Positions 1-8,762 of a stretch of 57,601 nt of DNA are shown here, in pieces; within the stretch, counting starts at the first letter, position 1, and every line of letters starts with the position of its first letter. Below the pieces are notes generated by a model. The model searched no databases. It saw nothing but the letters and a program-made list of their open reading frames with translations, and was not told where the DNA came from. The stretch is taken from positions 1 through 57,601 of the forward strand of contig MWYV01000026.1 of assembly GCA_002050435.1 (NCBI GenBank). Direction: 5' to 3'. Source of the DNA: Chitinophagales bacterium 33-2 (GTDB lineage: Bacteria > Bacteroidota > Bacteroidia > Chitinophagales > Chitinophagaceae). A program made the position numbers and the translations under genes.

Positions 1-122
1 TAATTGATATGTTCAATAAGGAAGGTAATTTTAATTGTACCATAGAGGAATTGAAACTCGATTATCGCTTACTTAAGCCTGTACCTAGGCTAATTTTAAT
101 TGTACCATAGAGGAATTGAAAC
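1..122 (+). repeat. 122-bp block of the CRISPR array, exact copy of 1448-1569
   Basis: Positions 1-122 (end of one spacer, repeat, complete 35-bp spacer, repeat) match 1448-1569 base for base. The two copies diverge in the next spacer, and the left copy cannot be followed because the window begins there. This is a segmental duplication inside the array, probably by recombination between repeats. A sequencing or assembly artefact at the left edge is also possible. Confidence 0.9.
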
Positions 123-2285
123 TCGATTATCGCTTACTTAAGCCTGTACATGGGCTATATTTTAATTGTACCATAGAGGAATTGAAACAAGAGACTTCCG
201 TTGTGATTGAAAATCCAACCGCATTTTAATTGTACCATAGAGGAATTGAAACTTGTTACCTGCCGTGCCATCTGTCGCACTTGTTTTATTTTAATTGTAC
301 CATAGAGGAATTGAAACCGTTTACCAGGACGTTACACCGATCGAAACTTTTCCATTTTAATTGTACCATAGAGGAATTGAAACAGTTAAGACCTGTTTTA
401 ATTATGGAAGATATGCCAGATTTTAATTGTACCATAGAGGAATTGAAACTTGAAAGAGGCTGAGATTAGCGGGTCTTGGTCTGGATTTTAATTGTACCAT
501 AGAGGAATTGAAACATACAAGGTTAGGCGATGCGGCGGTTATTTCGTGGTATTTTAATTGTACCATAGAGGAATTGAAACTTATTATAAGTTTTTCTATA
601 AAGGACTTTGTGAATTATTTTAATTGTACCATAGAGGAATTGAAACGATGCTAAAAAGACGCTGATTGAACAGACTATGTATTTTAATTGTACCATAGAG
701 GAATTGAAACGACACTAGACATGAGAATCGACGGTCTGGGAACGAAATTTTAATTGTACCATAGAGGAATTGAAACAATCTACAACTTTCGTTAACGACT
801 TCCCGGAAACCATTTTAATTGTACCATAGAGGAATTGAAACTTATAAAATGAATGGGGCTGCGGTTGTGGCAACAATTCAGGAAATTTTAATTGTACCAT
901 AGAGGAATTGAAACGAAGTTTTGTGCGTCTAGGGCTGTTTGGGCGAATATATTTTAATTGTACCATAGAGGAATTGAAACACATATATTCCCTGTGCATT
1001 TGGTAGGCTGTTTGTTATTTTAATTGTACCATAGAGGAATTGAAACTAATCTGGAACTTACCCCATGATGCAGAACATAGATTTTAATTGTACCATAGAG
1101 GAATTGAAACGTAACATCAGGCTTAGTAGTAAGCAACAAAACACACATTTTAATTGTACCATAGAGGAATTGAAACTAGAATAGCGTACAACGTACTAAT
1201 ATACGAACTTAATTTTAATTGTACCATAGAGGAATTGAAACAAGATTGGTGACCAATCCATCCCTGCAACCATCCGTATTTTAATTGTACCATAGAGGAA
1301 TTGAAACATGTATGGTTATTAGTTACGGCCACGAGCGGAACTATTTTAATTGTACCATAGAGGAATTGAAACGAAGAAAGCTGGAAGCATGTTAAATTCT
1401 TACCGTTTATTTTAATTGTACCATAGAGGAATTGAAACAAAAGTACATAATTGATATGTTCAATAAGGAAGGTAATTTTAATTGTACCATAGAGGAATTG
1501 AAACTCGATTATCGCTTACTTAAGCCTGTACCTAGGCTAATTTTAATTGTACCATAGAGGAATTGAAACTGGCTATAATCTACCCGAGGCGTTAGGCTTA
1601 TTAATTTTAATTGTACCATAGAGGAATTGAAACAATTAACCCAAGTTGCCTACTGTCTTACTTAGGATATTTTAATTGTACCATAGAGGAATTGAAACTG
1701 TCTTTTTGTTTTGTTTCGACAAAAATACGTTGTATTTTAATTGTACCATAGAGGAATTGAAACTGTCAGGACCCCCACATATAAGGATGAATACAAAGAA
1801 TTTTAATTGTACCATAGAGGAATTGAAACTTTGATGCTTTTACGATTCCTGCCGGGGCTAAATTATTTTAATTGTACCATAGAGGAATTGAAACTTGGTG
1901 GTGCTACAAGGAATTGCTATGTGTTTAACATTTTAATTGTACCATAGAGGAATTGAAACATGTTTCCAGAGGAACGTCCAGCCCCGGTTGCAGTATTTTA
2001 ATTGTACCATAGAGGAATTGAAACTGGATTAGAAGTTATATAAAAGGTAAGGCTTGTTATTTTAATTGTACCATAGAGGAATTGAAACAATACAGGGAAT
2101 GATTCATTTTGTTCCCTGTTCTTATTTTAATTGTACCATAGAGGAATTGAAACTGAAAAAGCCCGTAACGATTAAAATAACTCCGATTGTATTTTAATTG
2201 TACCATAGAGGAATTGAAACATACTAAACTTCAGTGAAACGGAATTTACAGGATCATTTTAATTGTACCATAGAGGAATTGAAAC
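1..2285 (+). CRISPR. CRISPR array, 35 repeats, leader end outside the window
   Basis: Thirty-five copies of a 30-bp repeat, first at 28-57 and last at 2256-2285, read identical by eye. The repeat begins ATTTTAATTGTACC and ends GGAATTGAAAC. They separate 34 complete spacers plus a partial one at 1-27. Spacers are 34-37 bp apart from one of 43 bp at 842-884. In type I-B and III systems the crRNA 5' handle is usually the last eight repeat bases, here ATTGAAAC, so transcription should run left to right with the leader before position 1 and the oldest spacers near 2285. No cas gene lies to the right, so the subtype cannot be assigned. The array translates into repetitive peptides in several frames; these are not genes. 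Confidence 0.98.
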
Positions 2286-2577
2286 TATGCTGCGTCTGCT
2301 GCGATGGATGCTGCGAGTGCTTTTTGGTACGGTTCGATGCCGTTCATTTTGCTGGTGCCCAATAAAGAATAAAGCAATGGCACTTTGCTGGGCTGCTTCC
2401 CCGCTTTTGGGGGCAGGCTATGTGATCCGGCAAACAAATAGTTTTTTCTTCCCACCGCTATGGGACGTATGCTGTTCTCAACAGGATTACTGTCAATATT
2501 GAGTATTCCAGTTCTGTCATTAGAGACAATCTTTTCCATCTTTCAATGCTATATGAAAGCGCTTCACCTATGGCACT
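2286..2577 (-). pseudogene. IS66-family transposase (TnpC) C-terminal remnant, frameshifted
   Basis: Read on the minus strand, this encodes the hallmark IS66 transposase C-terminus: an N-P-V-E-N-S-I-R-P stretch, then GRKNYLFAGSH, then LYSLLGTSK with GIEPYQ. It is broken. The upstream part (GEALSYSIERWKRLS, near 2535-2568) is in a different frame from the NPVENSIRP part. The expected EAAQQSA segment after GSH is also out of frame, behind about 20 extra bases near 2395-2415. No terminal inverted repeats or accessory genes remain, and most of the transposase is missing. IS66 similarity fades around 2321, about one spacer length from the last repeat, so the final 36 bp may be a truncated terminal spacer. 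Confidence 0.85.
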
Positions 2578-2659
2578 TTAGCAGAGCAAAATGCTCATTG
2601 TAAAATGAAAGTATAAATTCATAGAGGTTGAAGTTAAAAGAGTAGACAGTGAAGAAAAA

Positions 2660-2908
2660 TTACAACCCAGTATAACTGCCGCCTGGCATGTCATTGTTAT
2701 AGCTGGGCCTGGTTAGTCCTGCCCTTTGATCTCTGTTGTTATTTTTTTTCTGAGTTTTTATGTCTTCAGCGGTCGTTTTTGTCCCGGAGTTGTCTTTTTT
2801 ATCTTGATCGGTCCCTTGTAATTCAATGGGGTTTTTTCTGGTGTTGCGCATACAGTGTGGTTTGCTGTACAGCAACAAAAAACATGCAATTTTTATAGCA
2901 GTTGCCAT
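2660..2908 (-). CDS. Hypothetical small protein, possibly exported
   Basis: This 82-codon frame has a short hydrophobic N-terminus (IKIACFLLLY) followed by a very polar tail rich in Lys, Asn, Asp and Gln. The family is not recognised. The hydrophobic start could be a weak signal peptide, but no cleavage site or lipobox is clear and no ribosome binding site is visible. It sits alone between the IS66 remnant and the next gene, so it may be a chance frame in non-coding DNA. Confidence 0.3.
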   Translation of the reverse strand: MATAIKIACFLLLYSKPHCMRNTRKNPIELQGTDQDKKDNSGTKTTAEDIKTQKKNNNRDQRAGLTRPSYNNDMPGGSYTGL

Positions 2909-3040
2909 GTATTTTCGGGAAATTCATTATTAATGTATATCGAGAAAATGAGCTCAGAAAAGTTTAGCCAGTATTTTTTGGTTCAGACCGACAAATAATG
3001 CCCTCCTAACTAAGTAAATTCAACTTGACCGGAAGATTTT

Positions 3041-3307
3041 ATGATTTTTGGCTCAATGAAACGTCATCTTACCACTGTTGAAGAAATCAAACAAGCCCAG
3101 TTGCTTTTTAAAAAAGGTATGTTGGTAGCAGAAAGGAAAGAAGGGTTTTTTAAAATCCAGCTTTTCCAGCTTGAAAACAGTTATATGGAAGTTTACAAAC
3201 ACGCCCACTTTAATGTCACCATAAAGGCCACCTGCTTTAATGAATTGAGTTTTTTAGATCCTTACCTTGAACAGATCAGTTTGAAAGGAATTCTTCCTGG
3301 TTATTGA
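3041..3307 (+). CDS. Hypothetical protein, 88 aa
   Basis: A small soluble protein with no recognised domain, starting MIFGSMKRHLTTVEEIKQAQ. An alternative start is Met6. It has an amphipathic N-terminal helix and a mixed alpha/beta pattern, with no signal peptide or membrane segment. Its last codons overlap the end of the convergent gene at 3301-4008 by 7 bp. Codon use resembles the neighbours, which supports a real gene, but no function can be proposed. Confidence 0.6.
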   Translation: MIFGSMKRHLTTVEEIKQAQLLFKKGMLVAERKEGFFKIQLFQLENSYMEVYKHAHFNVTIKATCFNELSFLDPYLEQISLKGILPGY

Positions 3308-4008
3308 TCCACTGAATGCACGAAGGCCATCAGCTTTTCCAGATCCCGCTGTTTCCCCAAATCAATTTTATTGATCCTGATATAATTTTTCATCTCCTTT
3401 TCATGCCTTGAAAAAATATCGAAGATGTTCTTTTTAGAGGCTTCAAAGAGGTTATTGAATCTGTCGGCGATGAAGAACTGGTTATTGAAAGTGTACACCG
3501 AATTTTCATCTGCCTTATACAACCTGGTCATTTCAGGTTCATTTACATTTAAATCAGAAACTGAATTCACTGAAGTGGTAGCAGAATAACTTCCATAAGC
3601 TCCCTTTTTCTCCTTTCCAATATATTTCAATGTTTGTTTTAACGACAGGTTAAACTTAGGATAATGTGTGAGCTGCTGTACATAACCTTTCTGGTAGTAA
3701 AAAAAAGTATCCGTACCGATGATAACATGGTCAAATGTTTCCGGCTTGGAAAGTGCCAGCGTATCACCCTTTTGATTAATAAAAAGGATCTGTCCAAATA
3801 AACGGTGGTAATTCAGTTTGCCTGTAGTAGATACTGAGTCTTTAAAAACAACTTTTCCTTCTTTGAATTCTTTGTACAGGAAAACCTGGCTTTCCAGAAG
3901 TTCCATATTCTCATGAAGAGGATTTACCCTTATGGCCGCCTGGCTTTCATTTTGCGCGTGCGCATAAAAGCTTACTAAGGCGATAACAATAAATAAAAAG
4001 TATTTCAT
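3301..4008 (-). CDS. Hypothetical exported protein, 235 aa
   Basis: The preferred start is the Met at 4008, which gives a clean signal peptide (MKYFLFIVIALVSFYAHAQ). An upstream in-frame start at 4062 would put 18 extra residues before it. The mature part is a soluble alpha/beta protein of about 215 residues without a recognised catalytic motif. It carries a YYQKGYVQQL stretch and a C-terminal helical region. It is probably periplasmic or surface-exposed. It is divergent from the barrel receptor at 4180, with about 170 bp between them for promoters. Confidence 0.75.
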   Translation of the reverse strand: MKYFLFIVIALVSFYAHAQNESQAAIRVNPLHENMELLESQVFLYKEFKEGKVVFKDSVSTTGKLNYHRLFGQILFINQKGDTLALSKPETFDHVIIGTDTFFYYQKGYVQQLTHYPKFNLSLKQTLKYIGKEKKGAYGSYSATTSVNSVSDLNVNEPEMTRLYKADENSVYTFNNQFFIADRFNNLFEASKKNIFDIFSRHEKEMKNYIRINKIDLGKQRDLEKLMAFVHSVDQ

Positions 4009-4179
4009 AGCTGGGAGGTGAACTATAAATATAAAAAAAATTTCATAATAATTCAGCCTCAATTACCCTTTTTCGCCTGATTTGTCATGATAAAAGCGCT
4101 TTTGGTGTAAGAGATTTCTGAAGATAAAAGGATGAAAATAGGTTTGCCGGGTACAACTACTCAACCACAAACTTTTTTT

Positions 4180-6618
4180 ATGAGAAGCTTATTTATTCTT
4201 TTACTGGTAATTGCAGGTATTCAGGCCAGTGCCCAGATCACTGGTCAGGTTAAAGACGGACAGGGAAATCTACTTACTGGGACAACCGTTTCATTAATGC
4301 GCGTGCAGGATTCTGCCTTAATTAAATATGCCGTATCTGGTGACGAGGGTGTTTTTATGTTTAAAGAGGTGACCCATGGCAGTTACAGATTAACCGCTTC
4401 ATTCGTTGGCCATCAGCCATTTTTATCTGAGATTTTTGAATTCAGCGAAAACCCCTTTAGGCTGGATATTGTTATGCAAAAGCTGTCTTCAGATCTTGCA
4501 GGGGTTGTGGTAACAGCTAAAAAGCCTGTGGTGGAAGTGAGGGCTGATAAAATGATTCTGAATGTGGAAGGAACAATAAATGCCACGGGTTCAGATGCGC
4601 TGGAGCTATTAAGAAAAGCACCTGGTGTAACTGTGGATAAGGATGAGAACATCAGCCTGAGTGGCAAAAACGGCGTTCAGGTTTTTATTGACGGACGCCC
4701 TACTCCACTTGCAGGTCAGGACCTGGCGCAATATTTAAAATCCATGCAATCTTCGAACATAGAAGCTATAGAACTGATCACCAATCCTTCTGCAAAATAT
4801 GAAGCTGCCGGAAATGCAGGGATCATCAATATTCGACTGAAGAAAAATAAAGCGCTGGGTACAAACGGCTCCGTGAACGCCGGATACAATATTGGAATTT
4901 ATTCCAAATACAACACTGGTTTTTCGCTGAACCACAGGAACCAGAAACTAAATCTTTTTGGAAATTACAATTACAACAATAATAAAAACCAAAACTCCCT
5001 GAGTATTGACCGTTCAGTTGCGGACAGCTTTTTCTCTACCAGGAATACAATCATCGCTCAAAGTAAAAATCACAACTTTAAGGCAGGCGCTGACTACTTT
5101 ATCAATAAGCAAAATACGCTCGGAATTATTGTGAATGGTTCTGTTTCAGAAATTGGTATGGCCAATAACAGCCGCACAAGTATTGCTTCGCAAACTGGAA
5201 ATACCAACCGGTGGCTGGTGGCCAATAACAGGAGCAGTCTTGAAAGAAATAATGTCGGACTGAATTTAAATTACAGCTATAACCATCAACAAGGGAAAAG
5301 CTTAAATCTAAATGGAGATATGGGAAAATATGAACTGGGCAATGACCAGTTTCAGCCCAATTTCTATTACGATCCATCCGGCCAGACTTTAACAAGCAGT
5401 GTAATTTACCAGATGATTGCTCCAACTGACATCAGCATTAAATCATTAAAAGCAGATTGGGAGCAGAACTTCGCAAAAGGTAAGTTAGGCTTTGGCGGAA
5501 AAACAGCTTTTATCAGTACAGAAAATGATTTTAAAAGATATAATGTTTTTAATAATTCCAAGGAACTGGATATTGAAAGAAGCAATGGTTTCAATTACAA
5601 GGAAAACATCAACGCGCTTTATGTGAACTACAACCGTGCTTTCACCGGCTTCATGATACAGGGCGGATTGCGCGCAGAAAATACCATTACGGAAGGTGTT
5701 TCCAATGGCATGCGCCATAATGGTTCAGGATTCGTAAAATATGATTCTACTTTCAAAAGAAATTACACGGATCTTTTTCCAAGTGCTGCAATTACCTTCA
5801 ACAAGAATCCTATGAGCCAGTTCAGTGTAACCTACAGCCGCAGGGTAGACAGGCCAGCCTACCAGGATCTGAATCCATTCGAGTTTAAACTGGATGAATA
5901 TACCTACCAGAAGGGAAACATTGACCTGCGTCCCCAATACACCAATAGCTTTGGCATTACCCATACATTCAAATACAGGTTGAACACCACATTGAACTAC
6001 AGCAGGGTGAAGAATATGTTTGTACAATGGATCGATACGGCTGAAATCTCAAAATCATTTATAACGAAGAAAAACCTGGCCACCCAGGATATCGTAAGTC
6101 TGAATATCAGTTATCCTTTCCAATACAAGTCCTACAGTTTATTTGCTAACCTGAATGCAAACAGATCGCATTATACAGCTGATTTCGGCCCTGGAAGACA
6201 AGTGGATCTGAATGCTTATGGCCTCAGCATTTTTGCCCAGAACAGCCTGCGTTTTGCAAAAACATGGACGGCCGAACTTTCCGGTTTTTATAATGCACCT
6301 ACTATTTACCAGGGCGCTTTCCAGGCCAAATCCATGTGGGGTGTAGATGCAGGATTGCAAAAGCAATTGTTTGCAGGGAAAGCAACTTTAAAAGCCTCGG
6401 TATCTGATGTATTTAACAGCCTCCAATTCCACGGGAAAACCGAATTTGCAGGACAGGTTTCCAACTTTACTTCCAGGTGGGAAAGCCAGCAATTTAAGAT
6501 CAGCTTAAATTACAGGTTTGGAAATACCGGAGTGAAAGCAGCCAGGCAAAGAGGAACTGCTTCTGAAGAAGAAACAAAAAGAGTACAACAGGGTGGAGGA
6601 ATGGGAATCGGCCAATAA
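4180..6618 (+). CDS. TonB-dependent receptor-like outer-membrane barrel protein
   Basis: An 812-residue outer-membrane protein if started at the Met at 4180, which begins a signal peptide (MRSLFILLLVIAGIQASAQ). Starting at 4132 would add 16 polar residues. An N-terminal carboxypeptidase-regulatory-like domain (about 20-100, ITGQVKDGQGNLL) is followed by a plug-like domain (about 105-215, with VFIDGRPTPL and NPSAKYEAAGNAGIINI). The rest is beta-barrel of the OMP_b-brl_3 type. Such proteins import or bind a ligand with TonB energy, but the substrate is not evident. No SusD partner is adjacent. A hairpin terminator follows at 6632-6661, before a sensor kinase gene that might respond to envelope conditions. 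Confidence 0.9.
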   Translation: MRSLFILLLVIAGIQASAQITGQVKDGQGNLLTGTTVSLMRVQDSALIKYAVSGDEGVFMFKEVTHGSYRLTASFVGHQPFLSEIFEFSENPFRLDIVMQKLSSDLAGVVVTAKKPVVEVRADKMILNVEGTINATGSDALELLRKAPGVTVDKDENISLSGKNGVQVFIDGRPTPLAGQDLAQYLKSMQSSNIEAIELITNPSAKYEAAGNAGIINIRLKKNKALGTNGSVNAGYNIGIYSKYNTGFSLNHRNQKLNLFGNYNYNNNKNQNSLSIDRSVADSFFSTRNTIIAQSKNHNFKAGADYFINKQNTLGIIVNGSVSEIGMANNSRTSIASQTGNTNRWLVANNRSSLERNNVGLNLNYSYNHQQGKSLNLNGDMGKYELGNDQFQPNFYYDPSGQTLTSSVIYQMIAPTDISIKSLKADWEQNFAKGKLGFGGKTAFISTENDFKRYNVFNNSKELDIERSNGFNYKENINALYVNYNRAFTGFMIQGGLRAENTITEGVSNGMRHNGSGFVKYDSTFKRNYTDLFPSAAITFNKNPMSQFSVTYSRRVDRPAYQDLNPFEFKLDEYTYQKGNIDLRPQYTNSFGITHTFKYRLNTTLNYSRVKNMFVQWIDTAEISKSFITKKNLATQDIVSLNISYPFQYKSYSLFANLNANRSHYTADFGPGRQVDLNAYGLSIFAQNSLRFAKTWTAELSGFYNAPTIYQGAFQAKSMWGVDAGLQKQLFAGKATLKASVSDVFNSLQFHGKTEFAGQVSNFTSRWESQQFKISLNYRFGNTGVKAARQRGTASEEETKRVQQGGGMGIGQ

Positions 6619-6626
6619 AAATTAAA

Positions 6627-6664
6627 ATTAAAAAACGCCGGGTTTAAAAGCCTGGCGTTTTAAT
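6627..6664 (+). terminator. Rho-independent terminator after the barrel receptor
   Basis: An 11-bp stem (6632-6642 with 6651-6661, one G-T pair) around an 8-nt loop, ending in a T run. It lies 13 bp past the receptor stop and 32 bp before the kinase start, so the two are probably separate transcripts or joined only by read-through. Confidence 0.8.
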
Positions 6665-6693
6665 ATTTGAATCAATAACTTGAGGAAACATTT

Positions 6694-7800
6694 ATGATGC
6701 ATCCTGATAGACGGTATAGCTTTTGGCGGATTTTCTGGGTGGTCCTGGCTGTGAATGTAATACTCAGCCTGCTGGCAGTTCTGGTGATCTTTATATCACC
6801 AATTGTGAACAGGATGGGTGGAATGGATAGCATTTTTAGTATCAGGAACCTTTTGAGCCAGTTAGCAGGAATCGCATTTGCAAGCGGATTTTATTACTAT
6901 ACCATAAATGAATATTATAACCTGATGGTTTTGAAAAAACCAGTTTCAGGTTTTTTGAAAACATCGGGTATTGCCTTTCTCTTTCTTGCAGCTTATTTCA
7001 TGTTGTCCCATTTTTTCCTGTCTGATAAAAAATTAGGCATTTCCGTAGATGAAAACAATTTCGACGCTGGAATTACTACCGGACTCCTGGTGTTTGGTTA
7101 TGCATTTTCTTCCTGCTTTTATTTTGGTGTGGCTTTACTGGTAAGTTATTTAACCACCTTGCGCGATGAGAAAAAACAAAGAAAGATCCTGGAAGAACAA
7201 AAACTGCAATTGGAGATTGAAAAATCACAGGCCAATTTTAATTTCCTGAAAGCCCAGATCAACCCCCATTTTTTGCACAATACACTTAATTTTCTTTACG
7301 CTAAATCGCTTCCTTATTCAGCCGAACTGTCGGAAGGCATTCTTACGCTGAGTGATATCATGCGTTATGCATTAAGCGAAGGGATTGCAAAAGACGGCAA
7401 AGCGCCATTAAAGGATGAAATAGAACATGTAAGAAATGTGATCAAGATCAACCAGCTCAGGTTCAGCAATAAACTTCATGTTGATTTTACAGTGGAAGGT
7501 GTGGTGAATGGCGCTACAATTATTCCTTTTGTACTCATCACACTTGTTGAAAATGCTTTTAAACACGGCGACCTGAAAAGCACGGAAGATCCCATCACCA
7601 TCAGGTTGAAGATCAATGAAAATGCAATGTATTTTTACTGCAGTAACAAGAAAAAAAGCGGTCCAAAGGAATTATCTACCGGTATTGGACTTGATAACAT
7701 TCAGAAAAGGCTGGACCTGGCCTACCGGAAAAATTACCGTTTACATATAGCAGATGACGAAGTTTATTATGTTACCGAACTAACAATATTTGAATTATGA
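6694..7800 (+). CDS. LytS-type sensor histidine kinase
   Basis: A 368-residue membrane histidine kinase of the His_kinase (PF06580) family. About four transmembrane helices occupy residues 12-36, 55-72, 92-112 and 130-155. A coiled coil (about 158-182) leads to the phosphoacceptor motif INPHFLHNTLNF, with His192, and then an HATPase domain with an N-box (LVENAFKHG) and a G-box (GIGLDNIQKRL). It should phosphorylate the LytTR regulator encoded next: the stop overlaps that start by 4 bp (ATGA at 7797-7800), so translation is coupled. The signal is unknown; there is no periplasmic sensor domain of note. Confidence 0.95.
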   Translation: MMHPDRRYSFWRIFWVVLAVNVILSLLAVLVIFISPIVNRMGGMDSIFSIRNLLSQLAGIAFASGFYYYTINEYYNLMVLKKPVSGFLKTSGIAFLFLAAYFMLSHFFLSDKKLGISVDENNFDAGITTGLLVFGYAFSSCFYFGVALLVSYLTTLRDEKKQRKILEEQKLQLEIEKSQANFNFLKAQINPHFLHNTLNFLYAKSLPYSAELSEGILTLSDIMRYALSEGIAKDGKAPLKDEIEHVRNVIKINQLRFSNKLHVDFTVEGVVNGATIIPFVLITLVENAFKHGDLKSTEDPITIRLKINENAMYFYCSNKKKSGPKELSTGIGLDNIQKRLDLAYRKNYRLHIADDEVYYVTELTIFEL

Positions 7801-8513
7801 TCCGTTGCTTAATTGTAGATGATGAACAGCATGCTATTGACATACTCATTCATTATGTAGGCCAGACACCACAATTGCAGCTTGTTGGCTCCACCACCAA
7901 CCCACTGGAGGCACTTCAAATGATTGCAAACAATCAGACAGACCTGGTTTTTCTTGATATACAAATGCCGGAACTATCCGGGATGGATTTTATTAAGGCA
8001 CTTAACGGAAAATGTAAAGTTATTTTAACCACAGCCTATAGTGAGTTTGCACTTGAGAGCTACGAGCTGGATGTAGTAGATTACCTGCTCAAGCCCATAA
8101 GGCTGCCCCGTTTTATTTCTGCGGTGCAGAAAGCAGCAAAGGAGATACAGGACCTGAATCCCAGGGCAGGCGAAGAAGAATCAGATTTTATTTTCGTTAA
8201 AACAGAATCAAAAGGAAAACTCCTCAAGATCAACCTTGGAGATATTGATTACATAGAGGGAATGAAGAACTATGTGGCATTTTTCTGCAGTGGTAAGAAA
8301 ACCATGGTCTATGCCAGCATGAAAGAGATAGAAGAAAATCTTCCTCAAAAAAAATTCCTCCGCGTTCATAAATCATTCATCATTGCCATTTCAAAAATTA
8401 CAGGCCTTGAGGGCAACCTGGTCAGGCTGCAAGACGTAAATACAGATATCATGATCGGCGACAGCTATAAAGCCGAATTAATGGAGATCGTAAAAGGCAA
8501 TATGATCCGCTAA
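7797..8513 (+). CDS. LytTR-family response regulator
   Basis: A 238-residue regulator. The N-terminal receiver domain (about 1-115) has acidic residues Asp8/Asp9, phosphoacceptor Asp54 (FLDIQMPE) and the conserved Lys in YLLKPI. The C-terminal LytTR DNA-binding domain (about 140-238) shows IDYIEGMKNYVAFF and RVHKSFIIAI. It is paired with the upstream LytS kinase through a 4-bp start/stop overlap. LytTR regulators bind promoter repeats of envelope, competence or surface genes in other bacteria; the targets here are unknown, though the adjacent receptor is an obvious candidate. Confidence 0.95.
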   Translation: MIRCLIVDDEQHAIDILIHYVGQTPQLQLVGSTTNPLEALQMIANNQTDLVFLDIQMPELSGMDFIKALNGKCKVILTTAYSEFALESYELDVVDYLLKPIRLPRFISAVQKAAKEIQDLNPRAGEEESDFIFVKTESKGKLLKINLGDIDYIEGMKNYVAFFCSGKKTMVYASMKEIEENLPQKKFLRVHKSFIIAISKITGLEGNLVRLQDVNTDIMIGDSYKAELMEIVKGNMIR

Positions 8514-8762
8514 GAACAATCAGCTTCATACACCTACTGAGAACTTTCTAAGGTTTACTTTTTGAAGTAAAATCATTATGAAAAGGTCTGCAACTTCCAA
8601 AAATTAAAAACCCACAACAGGTTCGGAAAATTTCCCCCAGTTCATTTCCCCGATGCTTGCCACCCTGGTGAATGCTCCGGTATATTTTTAAAGGGGCGCT
8701 GGGAAAAAGCCTTCAACTTGAAAAGGCGTTAAACAATCAAAACGGTTTTTGATAAGGGAGGC

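Noticed and set aside
230..1440. Open frames on both strands of about 77-96 codons across the CRISPR array
   Set aside because: They are translations of the regular repeat, with a repeating FNCTIEELK pattern, and have no gene-like features.
4132..4179. Longer N-terminus for the barrel receptor starting at 4132
   Set aside because: The Met at 4180 opens a clean signal peptide; the upstream 16 residues are polar and would block it.
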